DNA of 64,000 nucleotides, taken from contig OY282605.1 in the NCBI GenBank assembly GCA_958298945.1, positions 42,820,811 through 42,884,810 of the forward strand. Direction: 5' to 3'. Shown in pieces: positions 10,156-23,969 of the stretch; position 1 is the stretch's first letter; every line of letters begins with the position of its first letter. Below the pieces are notes generated by a model. That model did no database searches. It was not told where the DNA came from and saw nothing but the letters and a program-made list of their open reading frames with translations. Source of the DNA: Atherix ibis (taxonomy: Eukaryota > Arthropoda > Insecta > Diptera > Athericidae). The translations under genes and the position numbers were made by a program.

Positions 10156-12591
10156 TTAACTGAGCTCATTACCTTCGTAGAGAGATTCACAACTTTCAAG
10201 TAACCGAAGCACTGGTGATATATCGTATGGATAGAGTGATTTCGAAACAAGACGACTTATTTGTAAACGTAAACGTATTAAAACACTCATAGCATCGTCT
10301 AGAGCATTTGTTCCCATACCGAATTCATGACAACTCGATATAAACATAGACCAATTGAAACGTATATATTTTAAAAATCTTAATAGATATAATAGAAAAC
10401 ATGTCTCATTACTTACTAATAAATCTAGTAACAGATCAGAACTATTGGATATCATTTTAAGAAATTCAAGGAAAGTTAAAACTGGATTAAGCATTGCCAC
10501 TAATTCGGGAAATGCATTATTTCGAAATGATATGCCTGCCGTAACATCCAGTGTGCAAACCATCGCTTCAATTAAATGATCATCTTGATCATCAAATAAA
10601 TGAATAAGAATTTTACTAAAATGACTTTCGGGATGAAATTCAAGACTGTTCTTTATAAACGATTCTAACTTTTTAAGAACATCGCGAATGGACCGTTCAA
10701 TAAGTACCATATCCTGAAACGCATCATAATCTGTGCTATCGATCGAACTATCAGAGGAATCGCTACGTATCTCCTTTACGGTTACAGCTACCGATTTCAG
10801 AACTAGCAAAACCATTTTCTGTAATATTGTTTTATCCATATCTGATGTTTCTTCGTTGTAGACTGATTCATCTCTTACGTGTTGTAACGAATTTATATCA
10901 TAAATGATGCTGGGATTTTTATAACCAATTAAACTAACACAATTTTCTGGCTGACGCCTTGGCAAAGATTCAAGAATTCGAATATCTTTTACATGCCGTA
11001 CAATTTGGTGGGCAAGGTGACATGTTTCTTCTGGTAACAAATCTTGTAATGCTAGTGTGCTACCATAACACAATGCCTCATTAAATAGACTTAACATTTG
11101 CTTATAAATCGCACATGAAAGATTCTGATTTAACAACAATTCGAATTTGTCCAATTGTGCATAGAATGGCAGAGTTTCAACAATAGATAAATTTGCCTTA
11201 ACGCTGATTATGTTCTCCCAGAGAGAAAGGAACGTCATTATGCAATTTTCAGATGTCGCTATATCGCGATGAGACGATATCAAATTGCTCATATTCTTTA
11301 CAAGCGCTGGCCACTTATTTTCTAGAATTTTTATTGTGACACATTTCAGTTGAGTTGTATCGAAACTTTCTGAATCAGTTAGAGTAATTATTTGGCAACC
11401 GTTCTGCATCATCAAAGTATTTGACTCTTCCCCACTTTCGATATGTGTTTGTGACTGGATATTGTTAGCACTTTGTCGACTTATAATAGAATTTATATTG
11501 GTAATGCTGCTTAAACTACTGCTTAATCTATTATTACTACAGCTACTATTATTAACATTACTAAAACCATTACTACTGTTACCAACGATACTGTTACTCT
11601 GGCTGCTTCCGCTACTGCTGCTCATACCGCTGCTAGTAAAACTTCCGCTACTTGCACTAGTACCAACCATATCAGTGGTGTAATGAATTGCGAAGTAATT
11701 ATTTTCGATGGGTGGTTGTCGTGGAACAGGGGGAATATCAATATTCGAATCCCCAAAATCATCCTCCAAGGGATGAATGTCGACGTCTTTCCATTCCACA
11801 ATACGTTTTATTATCTCTAAACTAAAATGAATTTTATGAACTGCTGCATAATCAAGACGTTCGAAAAGGAACAAATTATCGACAATTTTCTTTAGCCAAT
11901 TATCGTCCATATTATTTTTGGCAATAACCAAAAAACTGGCTAACACTCGCCCAGATAGAAATTGCACATATTTATTATTAAAATTTCCCAATTCAATTAT
12001 TTCGTCGATAAGATTGTGGTCGTTTCGTATCAGAGCGTCACAGACGTCCATAATTCGACCGCATATATTGCCTTTACTATTTTGCTTTAAGTACACATCA
12101 AACAATAATTGTAAATTTGAAAGAAACTGTAATAGCTTGCTCGTTGGCCATTCACTTAAATTAGCAACACGTTTCAAACCGTTCGTATCATGACTGTAAT
12201 GACTTTGAAATGGCTTACGCAAAGTTCGTTCACTAACACCACACAAGCACTGTTTTATTAAATAATCTTGAAACTCAGCCATTTCTGTACCACCAGAAAT
12301 GTTTGTTCGTAAGAGATCGGGAATCTCTTGAATTCGATCAACTTCATCGGTGCCGGGATTTATTAGATTCTCGTTGGAATCGGCACTGCTCAACTGTGTC
12401 GACATTACCGATGACGATGCTGATGTAGAAGGTGCCACGAGAATATCTGGTGGTGTCTCCTCCTCTTCCTTTGTTTCCGACGTTTCACCATTTTTCCTTT
12501 CGATCCTCTGTCTCTTCGATACCGGCTGTTCATTAGACATTGTCCTAGAGTTCTCCACACCAGAGGGTGGACGTTCTTTACGCAAAACCAT
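10156..12591 (-). CDS. lin: Lines protein, single coding exon, 811 aa
   Basis: Lines is a nuclear/cytoplasmic regulator in Drosophila epidermal patterning and hindgut and testis development, acting with Wingless signalling and opposed by Drumstick/Bowl. The frame is uninterrupted from ATG 12591. A second ATG at codon 18 (MSNEQPVSKRQR) is a possible alternative start. The N-terminal 80 residues are polar with a basic, nuclear-signal-like KRQRIERK. The LINES-type domain then starts with FQDYLIKQCLCGVSERTL and includes SLEIIKRIVEWKDVDIHPLE. A Ser/Asn-rich insert lies at about residues 305-370 (SSSSGSSQSNS), followed by a helical C-terminal half with leucine-rich stretches. Size is close to the Drosophila protein. 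The family call is by recognition of the LINES blocks, not by a search. Confidence 0.8.
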   Translation of the reverse strand: MVLRKERPPSGVENSRTMSNEQPVSKRQRIERKNGETSETKEEEETPPDILVAPSTSASSSVMSTQLSSADSNENLINPGTDEVDRIQEIPDLLRTNISGGTEMAEFQDYLIKQCLCGVSERTLRKPFQSHYSHDTNGLKRVANLSEWPTSKLLQFLSNLQLLFDVYLKQNSKGNICGRIMDVCDALIRNDHNLIDEIIELGNFNNKYVQFLSGRVLASFLVIAKNNMDDNWLKKIVDNLFLFERLDYAAVHKIHFSLEIIKRIVEWKDVDIHPLEDDFGDSNIDIPPVPRQPPIENNYFAIHYTTDMVGTSASSGSFTSSGMSSSSGSSQSNSIVGNSSNGFSNVNNSSCSNNRLSSSLSSITNINSIISRQSANNIQSQTHIESGEESNTLMMQNGCQIITLTDSESFDTTQLKCVTIKILENKWPALVKNMSNLISSHRDIATSENCIMTFLSLWENIISVKANLSIVETLPFYAQLDKFELLLNQNLSCAIYKQMLSLFNEALCYGSTLALQDLLPEETCHLAHQIVRHVKDIRILESLPRRQPENCVSLIGYKNPSIIYDINSLQHVRDESVYNEETSDMDKTILQKMVLLVLKSVAVTVKEIRSDSSDSSIDSTDYDAFQDMVLIERSIRDVLKKLESFIKNSLEFHPESHFSKILIHLFDDQDDHLIEAMVCTLDVTAGISFRNNAFPELVAMLNPVLTFLEFLKMISNSSDLLLDLLVSNETCFLLYLLRFLKYIRFNWSMFISSCHEFGMGTNALDDAMSVLIRLRLQISRLVSKSLYPYDISPVLRLLESCESLYEGNELS

Positions 12592-14417
12592 TAAACTTGG
12601 TTTTTAATTTGACAAAAATATGTCCTTGCGAAAAATCACTGCTCAATAATTGTCGACGGCATTACTCTGTGATCCTACAAATTGAAAGGAATTTTTTAAT
12701 TAAATTAATCAAAATTTTTTTAATTTGTGTATTTTCAAATTTACATTAATTTTAATATAAAACAAAAATTGCATATTGTTTCTTCCAGAATTTCAATATA
12801 TTTAATATTTTAACAAAACATTTTTATTTAAAATTGAAAATGTGTTTTTTTTAGAACAAAAAGCCTCTGGAATTTAATTAAAACTGCACCAAAAATATTT
12901 ATTGTTTACCAAATTTCAAGTTTAAATATAAACATTTAATTTCTTCATTTATCTACTGTAATATTATTATGAGGATATTATTTTTAATCACAAATTAGAA
13001 AATATGTTAATTCACGAGAGTTTGATTCACAAGTATGGCCACAAAATGAAAAGTATTTAAATTCTCCAGTTGCGATTGCTACCGAAATACGCAATCACAA
13101 GGTTACGTGTATATTCCCACGCATTGTTTCATTAAATTCCTTTTGCCAAGAACTATTTATTCTTTGCGTATATTTTTTATAGAGAAATCATAAAAGTTTA
13201 TATCAATTTCAAAGTTTTACTATCCAATTTAATACAAATATTTACCTTTTCTGACGGAAAGTGTCAATTACAAACAAATAGCATTTTTGCTAAATTGTCC
13301 TATCCTCTCAACAACATTCAATTATATAATATTTAATAAATTAAATATTGTATAATTTTATTATATTTTATATTATTTATTTATTCGTTGATATGTTTTT
13401 TATGAAAATATCCAAGTTATAGGACTTGACTTCTTAATTACACACACAAGCTAACCCGCCATCTTGGAACAATATGACGCTTTAGAGTCAATTCACTAAT
13501 CAGTTTCTTAATTATTTATTAACAACTTATTATATATTTTATGTAGTTTTTAAAAAATATTTTATACAATATATTATATTATAATCATTTTAAATTTATT
13601 ATATCATTATAATTATTTTCAAAATTATCTAATGCTATTACTTCTCACACATAGATGGAGCTATAAACGTAAGTGTTTAATACACTAAATTTACTTTGAT
13701 TTTTCATTTAATTTATATATAAAATGACAATTTTCTATTTTCCAATTATATTTAATATTTTCAAATATTTGTATAAAATAATGTATCACAGAAACCCATA
13801 TACTAAATATTTGTTTTAAAACATTGAAGTTTTTAATAGTTAAGGTCAAGATCACATAGAGTTATATGTTTTCCAATATTAAATTTCATAAAGTTATAAT
13901 AACAAATAAAATTATTTAATTTTTCAATTGTAACACATCAAATTTAAAAAATTTTGATCGAAATTTGTGCACAAAATTGAAATTTTTCTAAATTTTATTT
14001 AACAGAGTATATATAACAATATTAATATTAATTTTATAATTTAAGTTTAACTGCTTAACTCCTAAAAATTTAAATTATTATTATTATTTTTAATAATAAT
14101 AAACAGGACATTTTTTATCTAAAATCTCTTGCTCTCGAATTTCTCCCACATAAATATTTATTTACATATGATTAGAATAAGAGAATAAGAGACTTGGAAA
14201 GTGATTTGGAAAGACAGTACGAGAGAAAATGCTCCGGGTGAAAAAATTTTCTCGCTCGAACTCAGGCTGTATGACATTGCCTGACATTGGATAAGTAAAC
14301 GGGCGATTAAATTGTTGCAAATAGTAAGTGAGTGTAGTCGTTTTAGTGTGCTGGAAGAAATCCTATACGAAATAAGAAATTCTTTTCAATTTTTATTGAG
14401 TATTATTAAATTTGAAA
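12592..14417. other. divergent intergenic region between lines (-) and Pgi (+)
   Basis: Holds the 5' regions of both genes. A less AT-rich stretch at about 14,190-14,350 just upstream of the Pgi start is a reasonable promoter/5' UTR candidate. GC-richer patches also lie at 13,020-13,150 and 13,430-13,500. No gene, RNA or transposon recognised. Confidence 0.4.
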
Positions 14418-17043
<2,626 letters not shown>

Positions 17044-19716
17044 TTTCAATGTTATCGAAGCTAAATCAAAACAAAGTTAATAGAAAATATTTGTCGTCAT
17101 ATTTTGGCCACAAGAAATTGTATTACATCATATTTATCATGTGTTAATTAAAATTAAAGAAATTGTTTATTGTTAAAAAAATTGTAGAATATATTTTGTA
17201 TGTTAAATTTATTTATTTCTTTTTGTTAGTATAATGTACTATATACAAATTATTTAAAATACATGACTGGCTTATTATAAGTAGTAGTATTTCTATTGTG
17301 TTTTTTGAATTTCATTACCAGAAGCCATAATATAAATATTTTCTGTCGAATTCAACAAAATGATTTTGCTTTACAAACAGAAACTTTTACATAAAAAAAA
17401 CAACGAATGTAGTCCTTACAATCAGTTTAAGATTAAGTTCAGTATGCAATTATACAAATTGTTTTGAGAAGAGAGTTTAAGAAAATTGAGCAGAGAAACG
17501 ATTTTTAATCAAGTTCGGACTAATCTCCGCTTTAAATCGTAAATTTTCAAATAAATAAATTTAACTTATTTTATCTAAAAGTTTTATTTGATTTTATATT
17601 TCAAATTAATTATTAATACAGAAATAACTTGAACTAGATACTATTTTCTTAAATACTTATATTTTAACAGTTATTGATGTTTATGTTTGTTTTTTATTTA
17701 CAACAAGGTTTTTTTTTAACATTGTATAATGGACATTAAATCCTGACAATAAATAGAGTTCTTTCACTAATCGGAAAATGTTAATACAATGTAAAAAAAA
17801 TATATACACATTCAAATAAGAATATATAAACGTTTATTCTTTGAATTAAATATATAACAATCTGTTATTATTTTTTAATATATAACTTAAATATACTTAA
17901 TAATAATATAATTTTTACATAGTTTCTTTGGATGAATTTTGAAGACAAAAAATATATATTTTATATGAGTTTGAGAATTTGCAATGACATTTATTCTTAT
18001 TAGAAATACATTTTATTCAAACGAATAATTTGTATTCCTTGTTCGTTATATAATATATTATTCATAAACTATTTTATTTGATTTTACTGTAAATAACAAA
18101 ATAATATAATTGCTTATATTAAATTGGAGGCAAAACATAGGATATTAATATATATATATTTATTTCATAATATGGCCATTTTCATTATAATTATATAGAT
18201 TTATTGTATTTACTGCGTACATACATACGTAAAATGTAATATCACTATTAATTTAAAGATACTATTTTTTTTATAATCAGTTTTCACTTACAAAAAAAAA
18301 ATAATAGAGTTGTTATAGTTTGAATCTTAGGACCTAAATAACATGAATATTCATTTTGAATTCAATTTCCATTTGCACTATTTTTCATAACATTTCCGTA
18401 TGCGATACAAAATAAATGTATCGGAATAAAAAAATCAAAAAGCGAAGTAATATTACTAATTATCATATTTAGAAGTTTACAGTACGTAAAATTGGAACAC
18501 AATATAATTTCTGTCATTTATTAAAAAACATATTTCTGTAATTTATTAAAAACAAAATACGCCTCTTGTACTTATATCATAATATACTTTTTAGTAGTTT
18601 TTTTTTTTACTAATCAATCCGTAAATGTTTACATATTATTTTAAAATAAAGAAAAACTATTGAATTCATAAATATTTTGAGATGAACCATTTACAATTAT
18701 GATAATGAGATTATCTACTGTGAGTACTTTATAAATCACTTTTAGATACTTTTAATGTAAAATAGAAATAATCACAAGCATTCTTTGTCGATATAATTTT
18801 TTATCTATATGATCATTTTATATGATTCATTCATCAAATGTTATCAATTTTGATTGTATCTCCCTGTATTTTGTGACAATTTCTATTGGAAGTCTTTAAT
18901 AACTATACAAATTTACGATTCTGTCATATAAAAATACATATATATAGATATATAACTATATATATATATGTATAGATTTTTTTTTAAATTGCGCCCCTCT
19001 TATTTTAAGCAAATACTAAACTTATTATATTGATTACGGCACATGATTAGCATGTGTTGTGCATTTGAAGCTTAGCGTATACGTTTGTCTTTTTAGATCC
19101 ATTATACACAATCTGAAAAAAAAAAATATATATATATAAAATAGGATATTTTTATTCAAAATTCTCAGTTCATGATAGCACACTGTAAAAATATAATTTT
19201 TATGTGATCGAATCTTACAAAATGTAAATTAACACACTTAAAACCAAAAGGGAAAAAAAAAGTTGAATCAGCGGTTGATCGGTTATATGAGAAATGTATG
19301 TTTACGTTTATGCATTATGAATTCATGGAAAACATGTTTTAAAAATATAAACAAAATAAAAAATAAAGAAAACTTAACTTTTATGTGATCGATTTCTAGA
19401 AATATGAGTTAGCAAAAGGAAAAAATCATTGACTCAGCAATTGATCAGTTATATGAAAAATGTATGTGCTTGTATTTATGCTCTCGAGAATATTTTCTAA
19501 AGTTGCAAAATAATTTTTTAATATATATTTAGTTTATTTATGCATTATCTAAAAAAAAAAGGTTTAAGCAATTAAATTCTTAAAATAAAAAAAAATAAAT
19601 AAACGAGTTTTAAATTTGTATAAATTTGGTAAAATTTATATAATGTTCAAAAAATTTATAAGAAAATTTGTTTTATTTTAGGAAATACGACTAACCACCA
19701 ACCATTTAATTGTAGT
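17044..19716. other. convergent intergenic region between Pgi (+) and MRGBP (-)
   Basis: About 2.7 kb of AT-rich DNA with (TA)n tracts near 18,140, 18,950 and 19,130. The Pgi 3' UTR lies at the left. A diverged direct repeat of about 110 bp is present at 19,195-19,315 and 19,375-19,485. No other gene or RNA seen. Confidence 0.5.
19195..19485 (+). repeat. diverged direct repeat, about 110 bp, period about 180 bp
   Basis: Two blocks share TTTTATGTGATCGA at the start, an A/G-rich middle (AAAAGGGAAAAAAA against AAAAGGAAAAAATCA) and similar ends (GTTATATGAGAAATGTATGT against GTTATATGAAAAATGTATGT). This is an old local duplication. No function is evident. Confidence 0.65.
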
Positions 19717-20327
19717 TTAAATCCGTCGACGTTTGTTATTTGATGTAGGCGGTGGTGTTGTTGATGGACTATTAGATTCTAACGACATAGAACCCCGCGT
19801 TCTTTTAGGAACTCTTTTAGTTTCTGATGTGACAAGTTTATTTGTCACTTTTTTATCCAAATCTTTTGGTGTAGTTGTTTGCTTTCCTAGAGATGGCGGT
19901 TTATCTAAAATTTTATATGAAAATAAATTATTATTGAATTTTTATAATTAATATATCCTGTTTTCAGTTGTTTATTTATACCTTTGGTTTCTAATTTTCT
20001 ATCTTCACTCTCAGTACATTTTCTTGACATTAATGTACTAAATTCTGCTGTATCTGGTAGAACGAAATCTATTTGATCATTTGGAAATGGAAGTGGTTCC
20101 ATTTCATCCAAAACATCAAGATTATACATTGTTTTTAAATGTGCCCATATACATTCTGTTGGTACTTCCCGATTCAACGATTTTGATAGGCGTTCGGCAA
20201 TACAAGCCATATTAAAATATTTATTTACACCAACTGGTTTTAAACCTTCTAATGCGAAAAACAATTGCACTTCCTCCTCTGCAGACCACTCCATCTCTTC
20301 CGGTTTCTCTTTTACAGACATTGTCAT
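19717..20327 (-). CDS. MRGBP: MRG-binding protein (MRGBP, Eaf7 family), 177 aa
   Basis: MRGBP is a small subunit of the NuA4/TIP60 histone acetyltransferase complex that tethers the chromodomain protein MRG15. Exon 1 is 20327-19982 and exon 2 is 19904-19717 (534 bp) with a short GT-AG intron. The Eaf7 domain spans about residues 12-85: EMEWSAEEEVQLFFALEGLK, then KYFNMACIAERLSK and ECIWAHLKTMYNLDVLDEME. The C-terminus is basic and Ser/Thr/Pro-rich and ends KRRRI. The start chosen is the first ATG (MTMSV); a second ATG two codons later is equally possible. It is divergent from WDR43 with about 440 bp between starts. Confidence 0.9.
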
Positions 20328-20765
20328 TTCAATTGTTTAGCCGCCAGCGTTTTTTCATTAATTCAACACCTAAATTGCGAATCAAATCGGTAACTTTAAA
20401 TTCCTCCAAATTCATATGTCAACTTTTCGCTCTTTCTCTTCTTCTTTGCTATTGATAATAAAAAATTCTTCATATACACATATGTCAATTTTTAACAGCC
20501 AGTTGGTTAAATTTATTTACTGAACATTTTATAGTGTTATTATAAATAATCATACTTTTAATATAAAACCAATTAAAAAATGTATTTTAATTTATAAGTT
20601 AATATAAAAACAATCAAAATTACTCAAAATTTAATGGAATTAATATAATTAATTATTTAACTTAAATCACTTTGGTAAGAATCAAAGCTACAGAGAATTA
20701 TTTAAAGTAGCACGTGTATAATGTTTGCTTATTAGAAGCTAGTGTTTTGGTGTGGTTTATAAAAT
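20328..20765. promoter_or_regulatory. divergent promoter interval MRGBP / WDR43
   Basis: This 438-bp spacer separates the two start codons. It contains a pyrimidine-rich stretch at about 20,425-20,450 and is otherwise AT-rich. That it holds both promoters is inferred from position; no core motif is clear. Confidence 0.45.
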
Positions 20766-23076
20766 ATGGTATCTATGGGTTTAATGGAAATTCCGGTGTC
20801 TGGATATTCACCGGATGGCAAATTATTCGCATTAATAAACAATCAAGGTATCTTAACAATTTGGGATACAGAAACAAGTGTATTAAAGCAAGAGTATACT
20901 CCGAATTTACATCTATCTATACCATGTACTTCGTTGGTTTGGATTGGTGTTCGTTCAAAGAAACGTGCAAAAGTAATTTTTATATTTTTAATTCATATAA
21001 AATTTTTTATTAAGTAATATTATTTCAAATGACATATACAGGGTCGTAAATCAATCGATGATGCTCCAATTGGAAATTATATTGCGCTGGGCACTAGTAA
21101 GGGCGGTATTGCATTATACTCGTATGCTTCTGGGAAAGTACGAAATTTGCAGTAATTTTGTTGTATGATGTATGATTAAAACCGTTTTTTTTTTATTGGT
21201 TAGATTGAACGGAATCTTACGGGCGAGGGGCATTCGAAAAAAGTAAATGGCATTGCATATGATAATTCGAAATATTTATATACATGTGGCGATGATTGTC
21301 AAGTGGTTAAATGGAGCGTACCGGAAGAAAAAGAAGTTCTATCTTGGCGTGTTGGAAATGAAAGACCTCATAGTATTGCATACTTAGCTGGATCGAAATC
21401 GATTCTAGTTGGTTGTCGACAAATTAAGATGTACACAATTGATGATCAGAAACTTGTACAAACTTTCACGGGCCATACGTCGGAAGTGACTATTTTAAAG
21501 TGTCTTGCATACAATAATATTGAATATGCTATTTCGGGGTCAAAAATGGATCGCGTATTTAGTATATGGAGACTTCAAACTGGAAGTAAAAACCAAAATA
21601 CTATATCAACTTTATTATTAGATGATGTTGCATTTTGTGCCAGTTGTGAAATAGAAGAAAATGGAAATATGATTTTGGTAGCAGTGACAAAAACAGGAAA
21701 AGTTCATTATTATAGCAAAAAACTAGACAGGTATAATAGGAGCATACTTCTTTATGTCTTTGAAATAAGTTTAACATATTTTGTTAATTTAGTCTGAATG
21801 CTGATAAGCCAATATCACCAAAGCTTAGTCTAGAAATTGCCTCAGACTCATCTAGCGTTGTACATCCTATACCAGCTGTAACAGTTTCGCTTGCATTTAG
21901 TGGAAATTCAAATGAAATACTTTTAGGTTATGGGAAGAATCAGTTCTTGTTTTTCGAAAAAATTGTAAGATATTAGAAATTTAATGTTATTTGAAGTAAT
22001 TATATTATTGGTCCTGGAAATTTTGCAGATATTAAATTTCTTAGATAAAAGACAAGTACTAATTAGGAATGATACAATAAAAACGTCGAAAACATTTGAT
22101 AATAATCTTAAACATGTAACACCAATTGTTAACCCAAATGATGTTAAATATAATACGAGTGATGAAATTCATAGAAAAGGCCATAAAACAATTGAAATGC
22201 CACTCGAGAATCGACTACAGAATTTGAGTATGAACAAAGGTGAACTTCCCCAAGCTAAAAGTAAAGTACAGCTTTTAATCCAAGGCTTGCACAGTTCAGA
22301 TAGAGAGTAACATTTTGATTTTTGCATACATTAACTATGATAACTGATTCATTTATAATAGGTTGTTGCGGAAGGTTTTGTCAATTGACGATCCAGAAGT
22401 AATTGAGCTGACGGTACAAAAATTACCAATACAATATATTGATCGTTTGCTAAATGAATTGAAATCATATATGACAGACAAGAGTTTTTTGTAAGTATTA
22501 TATATACGAGTATGTATAAACGAATATTTGAACATGTTGCTTAAAAGAAATGATTATTTTTTTTAATTATAAAATAGAATTGCAATAGCTGCAGCATGGT
22601 TAAAAGTTTTAATAAAAGTGCATTCAAGTCAACTGATGGCGCTAGGACGAGATAATCTTTTAGAGAAGTTTGGAGTTTGTTTAGGTGTAATAGAGCATCG
22701 AATAAGTTGCCTACCAGAACTAACAAAGTAATTCGGTTATAATAGATTTATCTATCATATATTTTAAAACAATTATGTTCTAGATTGAGTGGTCGCTTAG
22801 AACTTTTAGTTAATCAAATAAAACAGAATACGGATGAAGAACATTTCAAAAATGATAATGCACTGGTTTATATGGATGAAGGTAAAACTCGAATAATTAT
22901 ATATTTTGTTTTTTTCTTCAAATAATTGTATTTAACCATATTATATTTTTTTCTATATGGTAGATTCTTCTAATTCAGATATGGAAGAACAGAGGGGAAG
23001 TGAGTCCTCCGAAAATGTATTATCAGAAGAAAGTGATTCAGAAGAAGATGTAGATATGTTCGAAAAAGATGATTAA
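20766..23076 (+). CDS. WDR43: WD-repeat protein 43 (UTP5 homologue), nine exons, 589 aa
   Basis: WDR43/UTP5 is a nucleolar component of the t-UTP part of the small-subunit processome, needed for pre-rRNA transcription and 18S processing. Exons are 20766-20972, 21042-21137, 21204-21730, 21793-21964, 22029-22306, 22362-22490, 22578-22727, 22784-22881 and 22964-23076 (1770 bp), all GT-AG. WD-repeat signatures include YSPDGKLFALINNQGILTIW, GTSKGGIALYSYASGK and YLYTCGDDCQVVKW. A Utp12-type helical domain starts at about residue 427 (LLRKVLSIDDPEVIELTVQK) and the C-terminus is strongly acidic (SEESDSEEDVDMFEKDD). AATAAA is at 23,109. The call is by domain order and the Utp12-like block. Confidence 0.9.
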
Positions 23077-23312
23077 TTTTAAAAGAAAATTATATGAGAA
23101 AGTCATGAAATAAATATTTATAACATGAAATTATGTTTCTTTTCAAAATATTAAAAATAGTTAGGGTGCACCAAAATCATAATTGCTTCATTTTGGAAGT
23201 CACTGCAATTACAGTGTCCGGCAAAATTGATCAATTGGAACAGAGGTGTTCATGCAAAAAGCGCTTTCGTTAACAATGGCCCTTCCGAAAATAAATTTTC
23301 GGTTTGAATCAG

Positions 23313-23336
23313 AATCTTAGATTATAATCTAAGATT
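23313..23336. repeat. perfect 24-bp palindrome upstream of tRNA-Met
   Basis: The two 12-bp arms are exact reverse complements with no loop. It lies about 70 bp upstream of the tRNA gene in otherwise single-copy sequence. It could be chance in AT-rich DNA or a protein-binding dyad. Confidence 0.8.
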
Positions 23337-23404
23337 AGAATATGAATAAATTTTTTCAATATAACCATATTATATATAACGACTAAGTAGAAAACATGAT
23401 TATA

Positions 23405-23477
23405 GCCTCGGTAGCGCAGTAGGCAGCGCGTAAGTCTCATAATCTTAAGGTCGTGAGTTCGATCCTCACCCGGGGCA
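23405..23477 (+). tRNA. tRNA-Met (CAT anticodon), elongator type
   Basis: This 73-nt intronless tRNA has a 7-bp acceptor stem (GCCTCGG with CCGGGGC, one G-U pair), a 4-bp D stem (GCGC/GCGC), anticodon loop CTCATAA, a perfect 5-bp T stem (GTGAG/CTCAC) and loop TTCGATC, and discriminator A. Its sequence closely matches animal elongator tRNA-Met rather than initiator, which would carry an AUCG-type T loop and AGC acceptor start. The internal B box is intact and a T run (about 23,483-23,488) is a pol III terminator. Confidence 0.97.
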
Positions 23478-23969
23478 TTTAATTTTTTCCATTTTTTCAA
23501 AATTTACATGATGATATTATAGAGAAGTTATGTGAATACAGAAAAGGTATGTAGTGAATTTCCAAAAAAAATTTTTGTATCGACAAAACTTAAAGAAAAT
23601 AGGGAAAATTATCGACACAGTTTGTTGACATTCATCTTTTCTCAATAAATTGAATTGTTGTTCATAAATAAACAAAGATTTTAATATTATGTTATCAGAT
23701 TAATGGCTACGGTAGTCATGCCAAGTTACAAAGGCCGCTAGTACATATAGAGCATGCATAATAATGGCAGCTTTTATCAATATATTACCAATTGGATTTT
23801 TTCAGGAGAGGATAAACATGACGAAATCTTACATGATGCCAGTTAGAAGAGAGAGGGTTATCTGTCAAATGTTCAAAACATAAACACTTACCAAAGATGT
23901 TTTGTTTTGCTAAAGAAATTTGTAGTAAATTTGTTTGTTCGATTGTGTATTATTAAAAATTTGCTTATA
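23478..23969. other. spacer between tRNA-Met and the PIF-like gene
   Basis: Moderately AT-rich DNA with no second tRNA and no recognisable transposon end. An upstream in-frame ATG at 23907 would add 21 hydrophobic residues to the next gene; I judged it less likely than ATG 23970. Confidence 0.4.

Noticed and set aside
23907..23969. Upstream ATG of the PIF-like gene at 23,907
   Set aside because: It would add a hydrophobic 21-residue leader unlike transposase N-termini; ATG 23,970 gives the expected polar start.
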